A DNA stretch of 64,000 nucleotides, taken from Lentzea xinjiangensis. GTDB taxonomy: Bacteria; Actinomycetota; Actinomycetes; Mycobacteriales; Pseudonocardiaceae. Shown piece after piece: positions 8,554-16,062 of this stretch (position 1 is the stretch's first letter; every line of letters begins with the position of its first letter). A program made the position numbers and the translations under genes. The DNA lies in assembly GCF_900110955.1 (NCBI RefSeq), contig NZ_FOFR01000002.1:186001-250000 (forward strand), read 5' to 3'. The notes below the pieces were generated by a model, which was given only the letters and a program-made list of their open reading frames with translations, was not told the origin of the DNA and searched no databases.

Positions 8554-8951
8554 CGGTACTCCTCGGCGAACCGCGCGAACCGTTGCAGCGACCGGCGCAG
8601 CATCAGCACGAAGAACGGCTTCACCACGGGGAAGAAGAACGGCACATCGAGCCGTTCCGTCCAGACGAAACGGCTGCCGCGCACGGCGAACACACCGGTC
8701 CCCCGCACCACGCGGCCGAGGTGGAGGACCTCGACGGCGTGCGGCGGGTCCCAGCGCGTGATCCGCATGCGGTCCGAGACGCCGAACGTCACGGCGTCGA
8801 TCTCGCTGCCGACGGACTGCCCGTCACCGGCCACGACCGACACGCGCGTGCCGAACACCCACTCCGACTGGCGCTCCCAGTCGGTCATCGCGCGGAAGAT
8901 CGTGTCGGGCGGGGCTGCCACCTCGACGGTCAGCTCAAGCTCGGTCGTCAC
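8550..8951 (-). CDS. SRPBCC-family protein
   Basis: A 133-residue single-domain START/polyketide-cyclase-like protein beginning ELELTVEVAAPPDTIFRAMTDW, with the usual central strands (RMRITRWDPPHAVEVLHLG). The family fold makes a hydrophobic cavity for a lipid or polyketide-like ligand; the ligand is unknown here. It overlaps divIVA-domain gene codons by 17 bp and tag by 4 bp. It is translationally coupled in the padR-tag operon. The C-terminal FFFPVVKPFFVLMLRRSL segment is unusually hydrophobic and may touch the membrane. Confidence 0.75.
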   Translation of the reverse strand: MTTELELTVEVAAPPDTIFRAMTDWERQSEWVFGTRVSVVAGDGQSVGSEIDAVTFGVSDRMRITRWDPPHAVEVLHLGRVVRGTGVFAVRGSRFVWTERLDVPFFFPVVKPFFVLMLRRSLQRFARFAEEYR

Positions 8952-9234
8952 TGCTCTCCAGCTCCTCCACGCGTGCCCGCAGCACCTCGACCTCGGTCGC
9001 GAGCCGCTGCAACGCCCAGTCGACCTCGCTCATCTTGTAACCGCGGAAGACCTGCTGGAACTTCAGCGCGCGGACGTCCTGCGCGGTGATCCCGTCCGAC
9101 GGCAGCCGCGTCGGCGACGCGCCGGGCGGCAGTGGCGCGAGCTCCTCGCCGCGCCCGAACACCAACGCCGCGAGCAGGAACACCACTGCCGCGACGGCCA
9201 CCATCACGATCAGGTAGAGAAGGGCGTTGGTCAC
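8935..9234 (-). CDS. DivIVA-domain membrane protein (Rv1209-like)
   Basis: A 99-residue protein from the GTG at 9234. One N-terminal transmembrane helix (LLYLIVMVAVAAVVFLLAAL) is followed by a DivIVA-domain segment, GITAQDVRALKFQQVFRGYK, then a coiled coil (EVDWALQRLATEVEVLRARVEELE). In mycobacteria an equivalent gene sits between gpgS and tagA, so the linkage to tag is conserved. DivIVA proteins mark curved membranes at poles and septa; this membrane-tethered short form is of unproven role. It overlaps the upstream gene by 4 bp. Confidence 0.78.
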   Translation of the reverse strand: MTNALLYLIVMVAVAAVVFLLAALVFGRGEELAPLPPGASPTRLPSDGITAQDVRALKFQQVFRGYKMSEVDWALQRLATEVEVLRARVEELESSDDRA

Positions 9235-9896
9235 CCGACGATCGTGGCACAGCTCAGGCAGCGGCGAGCGAGCAGACCGAGCCGGACGATCACGGTCCAG
9301 GTGATCAGGCTCGCGGTGCTCATCGGCAGCGACTGCACCAGCCGCGCCGGGTCGACGTGCGCGGTGGCCGCGATGATCGCGAGGTTGCCCAGCAGCACGG
9401 CGCCGACGGCCAGGAACGAGATCGTCGCGGCGGTCCTGGCCAGCAGCCTGGCGTCGTACCTGCGGGCGAGCATCCGGCCGAGCACCAACGCCAGCAGCGC
9501 CACGCCGGACGCGATACCGCTGGTCAGGTCGTTGGCCTGGGCGACGACGAGGTACCACGACGGCGGCCTCGTGCCGAAGTCCTGCCACGGGCCGATGAGC
9601 AGCATCCGGCCGTACTCCCACGCCATGTGCATCAACGGCAGGACGACCGCCAGCCAGATGAGCGTGCGTGTGCCGTAGGCGACGGCGAGTTCGGCCTGGT
9701 ACTCGTTCGCGATCTCGCGGACGGGACCGAACTCCTCGACGGCGCGTCGCTGGGCCTCCTGCTCCGTGAGCCCCCTGCCGAGGTGGGCCTCGGTGGCGTC
9801 GGTGAGGCTGTCGCGGGTCTCGGTGAGCAGGTCGCGGACCTGCCTCTTCGACCCCCGCAACCGCGATCCCAGGTCGGTCACGTACCCGTCGATCAC
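9231..9896 (-). CDS. HAAS/permease-prefix domain membrane protein
   Basis: A 221-residue protein from the GTG at 9896, overlapping the padR stop (GTGA). The N-terminal ~75 residues form a helical HAAS-like domain with the typical ALTEQEAQRRAVEEFGP-type motif (LTEQEAQRRAVEEFGPVREIA). About five transmembrane segments follow. HAAS proteins are regularly encoded directly after PadR repressors and are thought to act as signalling partners in membrane-stress circuits. No transporter domain is fused, so this is a stand-alone sensor-like protein. Confidence 0.72.
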   Translation of the reverse strand: MIDGYVTDLGSRLRGSKRQVRDLLTETRDSLTDATEAHLGRGLTEQEAQRRAVEEFGPVREIANEYQAELAVAYGTRTLIWLAVVLPLMHMAWEYGRMLLIGPWQDFGTRPPSWYLVVAQANDLTSGIASGVALLALVLGRMLARRYDARLLARTAATISFLAVGAVLLGNLAIIAATAHVDPARLVQSLPMSTASLITWTVIVRLGLLARRCLSCATIVG

Positions 9897-10231
9897 GTCT
9901 GCGCCCACTTGCCGCCCCCTCCCAGCACCCCGTCGATGACCGTCGTGAACTCGCGCCACGCGTCGCGTTCGGCGTGCAGCGCCTTGCGGCCGGCCTGGGT
10001 GAGCCGGTACGTGCGGCGCTTGCGCCCGCCGACCGTGCTCCAGTCGCTCACGACGTGGCCCGCGCGCTCCAGCCTCCGCAGCGCGGGGTAGACCGTTCCG
10101 GTCGGGAGGTCCAGCGCACCGCCGCTGCCCTGCTGCAACGCCTCGATGATCGCGTAGCCGTGCAGCTGCCTGCCGTCGAGCGTGGCCAGCAGCAACGCGT
10201 CGAGGTGGCCGCGGAGCGCGTCGGGCTTCAT
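9893..10231 (-). CDS. PadR-family transcriptional regulator
   Basis: A ~112-residue PadR repressor. The winged helix contains LRGHLDALLLATLDGRQLHGYAI, then TGTVYPALRRLERAGHVVSDW and GGRKRRTYRLTQAGRKAL, the classic three blocks of the family. The start at the ATG at 10231 matches family N-termini; an in-frame GTG at 10258 is possible. It is the first gene of the padR-HAAS-divIVA-SRPBCC-tag operon and diverges from cydA. The 132-bp shared upstream region holds repeats that could be its sites. Confidence 0.85.
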   Translation of the reverse strand: MKPDALRGHLDALLLATLDGRQLHGYAIIEALQQGSGGALDLPTGTVYPALRRLERAGHVVSDWSTVGGRKRRTYRLTQAGRKALHAERDAWREFTTVIDGVLGGGGKWAQT

Positions 10232-10268
10232 GGGTAGCGACTCTACTGATCGCGCCACCCCGGGCGGT

Positions 10269-10354
10269 CCCTGAATTCTCCCGTGGGGGACGACCCTGAG
10301 TTCTCCCCGGTATCGCCCGAGAGGCGTTCATAAGTAGGCGCGCTACACATAGCG
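10269..10354. promoter_or_regulatory. Repeat sites between padR and cydA
   Basis: Two near-identical direct repeats, CCCTGAATTCTCCC (10269-10282) and CCCTGAGTTCTCCC (10294-10307), are 25 bp apart. An inverted repeat CGCTA-CACA-TAGCG (10341-10354) ends 9 bp before the cydA ATG. They lie in the divergent padR/cydA promoter and are candidate operators, for PadR or for a redox regulator of cyd. There is no clear Rex box. Function is inferred from position. Confidence 0.35.
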
Positions 10355-10363
10355 TTCCTACCC

Positions 10364-11524
10364 ATGAGCGCAGTAGACCTCGCGCGGCTCCAGTTCGCGT
10401 TGACGACGTCGTTCCACTTCCTGTTCGTGCTGCTCACACTGGGCTTGGTCACGCTGCTCGTGGTCGTGCAGACGAGGTTCACGATCACCGGCGCGCCCGT
10501 GCACGAGCGGATGACGCGGTTCTGGGGCCGGATCTACGTGATCAACTACGCGCTGGGGATCGTCACCGGTGTCGTGATGGAGTTCCAGTTCGGGCTGAAC
10601 TGGTCGGGCCTCGGGACCTTCGCGGGCGACGTGTTCGGGGCGCCGCTCGCGTTGGAGACGCTCATCGCGTTCTTCCTGGAGTCCACGTTCCTGGGGTTGT
10701 GGATCTTCGGCTGGGGCCGGCTCAACCGCTGGCTGCACCTGAGCCTGCTGTGGCTGACGGCGCTGACCGCGTTCGCGTCGGCGTTCTGGATCATGGCGGC
10801 GAACGGGTTCCTGCACCACCCCGTCGGCCACCGGCTCGACGGCACCGTGTTGCGGCTGGACGACTTCGGCGCCCTGCTGACGAACCCGGCGTTCACCTCC
10901 GCGATGGTGCACGTGGTCTTCGCTTCGATCACGGCCGGCGGTGTGTTCATGACCGGTGTGTCGGCGTACCACTTCATCCGGCGCACGCCCGAGACCGACT
11001 TCTTCCGGCGCTCGCTGCGGTTGGGCGTGGTGACCACCGCACTGGCCACGCCACCGCTGGTCGCAGCCGGGTTCGCGCAGTTCCCGGTCATCGCGCGGGT
11101 CCAGCCCGGCAAGGGCGAGGCGGTGCCGTGGATCGGCGCGCCGCTCGGGTTCATGATCCTGATCGGGATGGCGCTGGTGGTCGCGAGCTGGCTCACGCTG
11201 CCGTTGCTGATCAGGGACGCGGTGATCCGGTTGCGGTTCCCGCTGCACCTCATGGTGATCGGCATCCCGCTGCCGTTCGCGGCGGCGATCTTCGGCTGGC
11301 TGTTCCGCGAGATCGGCCGGCAGCCGTGGCTGGTCCAGGGGCTGCTGCGCACCGAGGACGCCGTGTCGCATGTGGACGCATCGCAGATCCTGTTGTCGCT
11401 CATCGTCTTCACGTCCCTGTTCGCGCTGCTGGCCGTCACCGACTGGGTGTTGATCGCGCGTGCGGTCCGCCGCGGTCCCGACGTGACGCCTGCCCCTGTC
11501 TCGCCGTTGGTGGTGACGCTGTGA
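10364..11524 (+). CDS. cydA: Cytochrome bd oxidase subunit I, compact form
   Basis: Membrane quinol oxidase subunit carrying hemes b558, b595 and d, reducing O2 to water. The N-terminal heme ligand is seen at His18 (TTSFHFLFVLLTLG). The second His lies in SAMVHVVFASITAGG, and the conserved GRQPW block is present near residue 325. It has 386 residues, about a quarter shorter than usual CydA. The periplasmic Q-loop is reduced to AQFPVIARVQPGKGEAVPWIG, so the quinol site is minimal. It starts a cydA-B-D-C operon with overlapping genes. Coding statistics look normal and there is no frameshift. Confidence 0.88.
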   Translation: MSAVDLARLQFALTTSFHFLFVLLTLGLVTLLVVVQTRFTITGAPVHERMTRFWGRIYVINYALGIVTGVVMEFQFGLNWSGLGTFAGDVFGAPLALETLIAFFLESTFLGLWIFGWGRLNRWLHLSLLWLTALTAFASAFWIMAANGFLHHPVGHRLDGTVLRLDDFGALLTNPAFTSAMVHVVFASITAGGVFMTGVSAYHFIRRTPETDFFRRSLRLGVVTTALATPPLVAAGFAQFPVIARVQPGKGEAVPWIGAPLGFMILIGMALVVASWLTLPLLIRDAVIRLRFPLHLMVIGIPLPFAAAIFGWLFREIGRQPWLVQGLLRTEDAVSHVDASQILLSLIVFTSLFALLAVTDWVLIARAVRRGPDVTPAPVSPLVVTL

Positions 11525-12147
11525 TGGAAGCGCTTTGGCTCGCCCTGCTCGGCACGCTGACCGCCGGGTACTTCGCGTTGGCCGGTTTCGACTACGGCAC
11601 CGGGCTCCTGCTGCCGTTCCGCCGGCGCGACGAGGCCCTGCGGCGGATGACCCCGTTCTTCCTCGGCAACGAGGTGTGGCTGGTGGCCGCGGTCGGTGTC
11701 CTGTTCGCGGCGTTCCCGCGGCTCGAAGGCGAGCTGCTGTCCGGTGCGCACAGCACGTTCACGCTGCTGCTGGCCGGGCTGGTGCTGTTCATGGCCGCGG
11801 TGCAGCTCCGGCTGTGGTGGTGGCTGGTGTTCGCGGGCGCGCTGCTGGTCTCCGCGGGCTGGGGCCTGTTCCTGGCGCACCTGCTGCACGCGCCGTGGTT
11901 CGTGGCGCCGGTGATGCCGGTGCTGTTCGCGGTGCACGGCTGGGTGTTCCAAACCCGGCGCTGGAAGCTGTTCCCCGCCACCGCGGCGCTCTGCGCGCTG
12001 CCGGTCCCGCTCGCGTTCGGCACGATCGACGTCACCGGGCTGATGGCGCACCCCGACACGCTGACCCTCCTCGCGTGGGTCGCGGTCCCGGTCATCCCGC
12101 TGGTGGTGGTGTTGCAGTGGTCGATCGTCGCCATCTCCTCGCGCTGA
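11524..12147 (+). CDS. cydB: Cytochrome bd oxidase subunit II, short form
   Basis: A 207-residue membrane protein starting 1 bp inside the cydA stop. The family N-terminal signature is clear: GYFALAGFDYGTGLLLPF, then TPFFLGNEVWLVAAVG. It ends after a helix VAVPVIPLVVVLQWSIV that corresponds to the last helix of normal CydB. CydB usually has ~330-350 residues in actinobacteria, so about 130 residues of the middle to C-terminal half are absent without a visible frame break. It is probably a shrunken but maintained subunit; whether it still assembles is unknown. Confidence 0.8.
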   Translation: MEALWLALLGTLTAGYFALAGFDYGTGLLLPFRRRDEALRRMTPFFLGNEVWLVAAVGVLFAAFPRLEGELLSGAHSTFTLLLAGLVLFMAAVQLRLWWWLVFAGALLVSAGWGLFLAHLLHAPWFVAPVMPVLFAVHGWVFQTRRWKLFPATAALCALPVPLAFGTIDVTGLMAHPDTLTLLAWVAVPVIPLVVVLQWSIVAISSR

Positions 12148-13466
12148 TCCCCGTCCCGTTCCTGGTGCTCGCCCAGGCCGAGCTCCTCGCGTCCGTGATC
12201 GGCGGCGGCACGGGGTTCTCCCTGCTGTGCCTGGTGATCGGCGTGCGAGTGCTGGTGTGGTGGGTCCACCGCGAGTGGGCGCACCGGGCCGCCGAACGCA
12301 CCCGCGTGCGGCTGCGGGAAGCGTTCCTCCGCTCGCCGGGCACCAAGGCCGGTGAAGTCGCCACGCTGGTGACCCGCGGCGTGCAGGACGTGACCCCGTA
12401 CGTCGTCGGTTATCTGCCCATGCGGGTCCTCGCCGTGGCCGTCCCTCTCGCGGTGGTGATCAGGCTGGCGTTCGCCGATCTCGCGGCCGCGCTGACGGTC
12501 CTCGTGACACTGCCGTTGATCCCGATCTTCGGCGCACTGGTCGGCGCGCACACCCGCGAGCGGACCGCCCGCCAGTGGGCCGCTCTCGCGACCTTGGGCG
12601 GCCACTTCCTCGACGTGGTCAAGGGCATCGGCACGCTGCGGGCGTTCGGGCGGGCCGAGGCGCAGTCCACCGCGGTCCGCGCGCTCGCCGCGCGGCACAT
12701 GACCGAGACGATGTCGGCGCTGCGGGTCGCGTTCCTGTCGGCGTTCGTGCTGGAGCTGGTCGCGACGATGTCGGTCGCGCTCGTGGCGGTGCCGGTCGGG
12801 CTGCGCCTGCTCGACGGCGGCGTGCCGCTGCACACGGCGTTGCTCGTGCTCTTCCTCGCCCCGGAGGCGTTCCTGCCCCTGCGGGCCGCCGGTGCGCAGT
12901 ACCACGCGAGCGCGCAGGGCCGGGAGGTGCTCGCGAAGGTGCCGGTGCCCGCCGGGCGCACGGGCCAGGCACCACCGGACCCCGCCCACGCCGAGATCGT
13001 GTTCGACGACGTGAGCGTGCGGAGCCTGAAGCACTTCTCGTTGCGCATCGAGCCCGGCGAACGGATCGCGCTGGTGGGCCCGAGCGGCGCGGGCAAGAGC
13101 ACGATCCTCGGGCTGCTGCTCGGTTTCGTGCAGCCCGACGAGGGCCGCGTGCTCGTGGGCGGCGTGGACCTGCGCGAGGTCGACCGCGCGGCATGGCTGG
13201 AATCGTTGGCGTGGGTGCCGCAACGGCCCACGCTCGTCCCGGCCACCCTCTCGTCCGGTGAGCGGCAGCAGGTCGCGCTGGCGAAGGCGCTGGACCGGCG
13301 GCACGCCGGGCTGTTCCTGCTGGACGAGCCGACCGCGCACCTCGACGCCGGGACGGAGTCCCTCGTGCTCCGGGCGGCCAGGGAGCTCATCCGCGGGCGC
13401 ACGGCCGTGATCGTCGCGCACCGGCCGGCGCTGCTGGCCGAGGTCGACCGGGTGGTGGCGGTGTGA
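12117..13466 (+). CDS. cydD: Cytochrome bd assembly ABC exporter, CydD-like, compact
   Basis: ABC transporter half needed with CydC for bd oxidase maturation (exports thiols such as glutathione or cysteine in E. coli). The GTG at 12117 overlaps cydB by 31 bp. An N-terminal membrane domain (VLAQAELLASVIG is typical CydD) precedes Walker A GPSGAGKST, Q-loop WVPQRPTLVPATL, signature LSSGERQQVALAKAL and Walker B GLFLLDEPTAHLD. It has 449 residues versus ~550 normally. Between the Q-loop and the signature the helical subdomain is almost wholly missing, and the first membrane helix is also short. This matches shrinkage in all four cyd genes. Confidence 0.82.
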   Translation: MVDRRHLLALIPVPFLVLAQAELLASVIGGGTGFSLLCLVIGVRVLVWWVHREWAHRAAERTRVRLREAFLRSPGTKAGEVATLVTRGVQDVTPYVVGYLPMRVLAVAVPLAVVIRLAFADLAAALTVLVTLPLIPIFGALVGAHTRERTARQWAALATLGGHFLDVVKGIGTLRAFGRAEAQSTAVRALAARHMTETMSALRVAFLSAFVLELVATMSVALVAVPVGLRLLDGGVPLHTALLVLFLAPEAFLPLRAAGAQYHASAQGREVLAKVPVPAGRTGQAPPDPAHAEIVFDDVSVRSLKHFSLRIEPGERIALVGPSGAGKSTILGLLLGFVQPDEGRVLVGGVDLREVDRAAWLESLAWVPQRPTLVPATLSSGERQQVALAKALDRRHAGLFLLDEPTAHLDAGTESLVLRAARELIRGRTAVIVAHRPALLAEVDRVVAV

Positions 13467-14764
13467 GACTCGCGATCCTCGTCGGCACGCTCGCCGAACT
13501 GGCCGGCGTCGGCCTGACCGCGACGGCGACCTGGCTGGTCCTGCGGGCCGCCGAGCACCCACCGCTGCAGGCGCTGACCGTGGCCGTCGTCGCGGTCCGC
13601 GCCCTCGCGCTCGCCAAGGGCGCCCTGCGCTACCTCGAACGCCTGACCAGCCACCGGGCCGTGCTCGGCGAGGCCGTCGAGCTGCGCGGCCGGGTCTACG
13701 ACGACCTCACCCGCCGCGAGCACGTCCCGTCCGGCACGGCGCTCACCCGCATCGTCACGAACGTCGACCAGCACCTCGACGCCAAGCTCCGCACGACTCT
13801 GCCGTGGATCACCGCGGCACTCGTGGGCGCGGTCGTCGTGGCGTGCTCGGGGTTCTCGCTGCCGCTCGTCGCCGGTCTGCTGGTCAACGCCGGGCTGCTG
13901 CCCCTGCTCGCCGTCCGCGCCCCGCGGGACCTGACGCCGTTGCGCGCCAAGCTGACCGAGCAGACCGCGGAACTGGTGCACAGCAAGGAGGAGCTCATCG
14001 CCTACGGCCTGTTCGACGACAGGCTCGCCGCGGCGGCCGGCACGGCGAAGGCGTTGTCCCGCCGGGAACGCGGCAGAGACCTCACCCCGCTCGCCATCGC
14101 GGTCCAGTTCGGTGCCGCGCTGCTCATGCTCGCGCAGGACGAACCGGCGTGGCTGGTCATGGCCGCCATCGCGGCGTTCGAGATCACCGTCCCGCTCGCG
14201 GCGACGACCAGACCCGCCCCCGAACCGGCCGACGAGCCCGGACCCGGCCACGTCCCCGACCTCCCGCAACTGCGGGGCAGAACGGCGATCGTCGGCCCGA
14301 GCGGCTCGGGCAAGACCACGCTGCTCAACGCCCTCGCGCGCCGGCTGGAACCGAGCAAGGGCGCGCTGGCCGACGCGCACGTCTTCCACACCACGGTCCG
14401 CGCCAACGTCCTGCTGGCCAAACCCGGTGCCACGCAGGAAGAACTGGACCGGGCCGCCGCGATCACCGAGCTGGACCTCGACTGGGACCTGGTCGTCGGC
14501 GAACGCGGCGAGGAGATCTCCGGCGGTCAGCGCCAGCGCCTGGTCCTCACCAGGTCGGTGCTGGCGCACCCCGAGGTCCTGCTCCTGGACGAGCCCACGG
14601 AAGGGCTCGACCCCGGACAGGCGGACCGCGTGCTCGAGCAGGTCCTGGACGACTGCCGGGGCACGGCGCTGGTCGTGACGCACCGCGAAGAGCAGCTAGC
14701 CCTCTTCGACCACGTGCGCCATCGGGGGCCGGTCGGCCACGAGGACGTCGGTCGAGTCGGGTAG
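13463..14764 (+). CDS. cydC: Cytochrome bd assembly ABC exporter, CydC-like, compact
   Basis: Second half-transporter, starting at the GTG at 13463 with a GTGA overlap on cydD. Membrane domain residues include LAELAGVGLTATATWLVLRAA and RYLERLTSHRAVLGEAVELR, typical of CydC. The ATPase domain has Walker A GPSGSGKTT, signature ISGGQRQRLVLTRSVL and Walker B VLLLDEPTEGLD, with a His switch in VVTHREEQ. It has 433 residues versus ~550 in the family, with loss in the later membrane helices. The 3' end overlaps gpgS by 69 bp on the other strand, so its last ~20 residues are not typical and may be a read-out tail. Confidence 0.82.
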   Translation: MRLAILVGTLAELAGVGLTATATWLVLRAAEHPPLQALTVAVVAVRALALAKGALRYLERLTSHRAVLGEAVELRGRVYDDLTRREHVPSGTALTRIVTNVDQHLDAKLRTTLPWITAALVGAVVVACSGFSLPLVAGLLVNAGLLPLLAVRAPRDLTPLRAKLTEQTAELVHSKEELIAYGLFDDRLAAAAGTAKALSRRERGRDLTPLAIAVQFGAALLMLAQDEPAWLVMAAIAAFEITVPLAATTRPAPEPADEPGPGHVPDLPQLRGRTAIVGPSGSGKTTLLNALARRLEPSKGALADAHVFHTTVRANVLLAKPGATQEELDRAAAITELDLDWDLVVGERGEEISGGQRQRLVLTRSVLAHPEVLLLDEPTEGLDPGQADRVLEQVLDDCRGTALVVTHREEQLALFDHVRHRGPVGHEDVGRVG

Positions 14765-15607
14765 CCACTCCCCGCCCACCTGGACGAACTGCGTGAGCGG
14801 GCCGGAGTCGGCGCTGACCCCGCACCGGGCCAGCGCCGTGCCCATGATCTGCGACGACATCACGCCGAGCTGCAACAACGAGCGGTTGCGGTGCTTGCGC
14901 ACACCCAGGTTCACCTGGGCCAGCGCGGGCAGCCCGTGGAGGCGGTGCGCGTCGAGCAGCAACCCGATCTCCACGCCGTACCCGGCCGCGAACGGCACGG
15001 ACTCCAGGAAGGACCGCGTGGCCGCGTACTCACCGCCGAGCGGTTGCACCACACCGGACAGCTCCGGTCGCAACGCGTTCAGCAACGGCCGTGCCACCAG
15101 CTCCGTGACCCGCCCGCCGCCCGTGCTCTCCAACCGCAACGGCCGCCGGTAGAACCCCTTCACCAGGTGCACGCCGGGGTCCAGCAGCAACGGCCCCAGC
15201 AACGCCGGGACGAACGCGGTCTCCGGGTCGACCAGGTCGGAGTCCAGGAACACGACGAGGTCCCCCGAGGTCGCCGCCAGCGACCGCCACAGCACCTCGC
15301 CCTTGCCCGGCAGCGGTTCCAGCCACGGCACGACGTCCTCGCGCGACACCACCCGCGCCCCTGCCGCCGACGCGACCTCCGCGGTCCGGTCGGTGGAGCC
15401 GGAGTCCACCACCACCAGCTCGTCGACGAGCGTGCCGAGCAGCGGGCGGACCGCGGCGACCACGTCCCCGACGGTCTCCTCCTCGTCCAGGGCCGGCAGC
15501 ACCACCGACACCGTGCGGCCGCGCTTCGCGGCCACCAGCTCCTCGACCGTCCAGGACGGCTGCTGCCAGGTGTGCGTGGCGAACCAGGCTTCGACGGCGG
15601 GCAGCAT
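14696..15607 (-). CDS. gpgS: Glucosyl-3-phosphoglycerate synthase
   Basis: A 303-residue GT81 glycosyltransferase that joins glucose from a nucleotide donor to 3-phosphoglycerate, the first step of glucosylglycerate and methylglucose polysaccharide synthesis. The nucleotide-binding start VSVVLPALDEEETVGDVV, the donor-site LVVVDSGSTDRTAEVA and the metal-binding DSDLVDPET block are all present. GGEYAATRSFLESVPFAAGYGVEIG and HRNRSLLQLGVMSSQIM are the acceptor-side blocks seen in GpgS. Its ATG overlaps the upstream FolP-like stop (TGATG), reproducing the mycobacterial folP2-gpgS order. Confidence 0.93.
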   Translation of the reverse strand: MLPAVEAWFATHTWQQPSWTVEELVAAKRGRTVSVVLPALDEEETVGDVVAAVRPLLGTLVDELVVVDSGSTDRTAEVASAAGARVVSREDVVPWLEPLPGKGEVLWRSLAATSGDLVVFLDSDLVDPETAFVPALLGPLLLDPGVHLVKGFYRRPLRLESTGGGRVTELVARPLLNALRPELSGVVQPLGGEYAATRSFLESVPFAAGYGVEIGLLLDAHRLHGLPALAQVNLGVRKHRNRSLLQLGVMSSQIMGTALARCGVSADSGPLTQFVQVGGEWLPDSTDVLVADRPPMAHVVEEG

Positions 15608-15945
15608 CAGGCGAGCGCCCGCAGGGCCCTGGCCGGGGGACGGGTCCCCAGCACGCTCGCGACCATCTCCACGACCTTCCTCGTCTGCCGCACGTCGGAC
15701 GCGCGGAGGGCGCGTGCGCCGGACATCGCGGCCACCGTGGCAGCCGCCAGCGTGAAGTCCTCGTCGCCCGCGAGGACGGTCACGACGTCCACCGGTCCGT
15801 CGAGCGGCGGCAGGTCCAGCCCGCCCTCGAACTCGAGGATGTCGGCACCGTCCTCGACGGCCTGCGCCACGGCATCAGCGCTGGTCAGATGCGCAACGAC
15901 CAGGACGCGGTCCGTCGGCAGCCCGGTGACTCGGAATCGGTTCAC
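15607..15945 (-). CDS. Short FolP-like (dihydropteroate synthase-related) protein
   Basis: A 112-residue protein placed where folP2 lies next to gpgS in mycobacteria. Its end, ASDVRQTRKVVEMVASVLG, then TRPPARALRALA, strongly resembles the last helix of FolP2-type dihydropteroate synthases. The middle has GADILEFEGGLDLPP where DHPS carries its GADxxDxGGES loop. DHPS is normally ~270-290 residues, and the pterin and pABA sites are not visible. I therefore read it as a reduced, probably non-catalytic descendant kept in frame. It is coupled to gpgS by TGATG. Confidence 0.6.
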   Translation of the reverse strand: MNRFRVTGLPTDRVLVVAHLTSADAVAQAVEDGADILEFEGGLDLPPLDGPVDVVTVLAGDEDFTLAAATVAAMSGARALRASDVRQTRKVVEMVASVLGTRPPARALRALA

Positions 15946-15985
15946 ACCACCCAGCGTAAACAGTGACCTGACTCACAGCCACTTG

Positions 15986-15999
15986 CTACTCCAGAGTAG
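15986..15999. promoter_or_regulatory. CTACTC-CA-GAGTAG palindrome, candidate operator
   Basis: A perfect 6-bp inverted repeat with a 2-bp spacer lies in the 117-bp gap between the folP-like gene and the secreted hydrolase. A related half site and dyad, TTAC-TCCGCG-GTAA (16009-16022 region), follows one helical turn and a half downstream. The arrangement suits a dimeric repressor of the hydrolase at 16063. The binding protein is not identified. Confidence 0.4.
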
Positions 16000-16062
16000 G
16001 AACCTGCTTTACTCCGCGGTAACCACCCTGTGTGATCTACGTCATGGTCAAGGAGGACCAGC

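Noticed and set aside
11524..12147. cydB as a pseudogene
   Set aside because: The frame is open to a stop overlapped by the cydD start, ends in a family-like last helix and keeps normal codon use, so I list it as a short gene.
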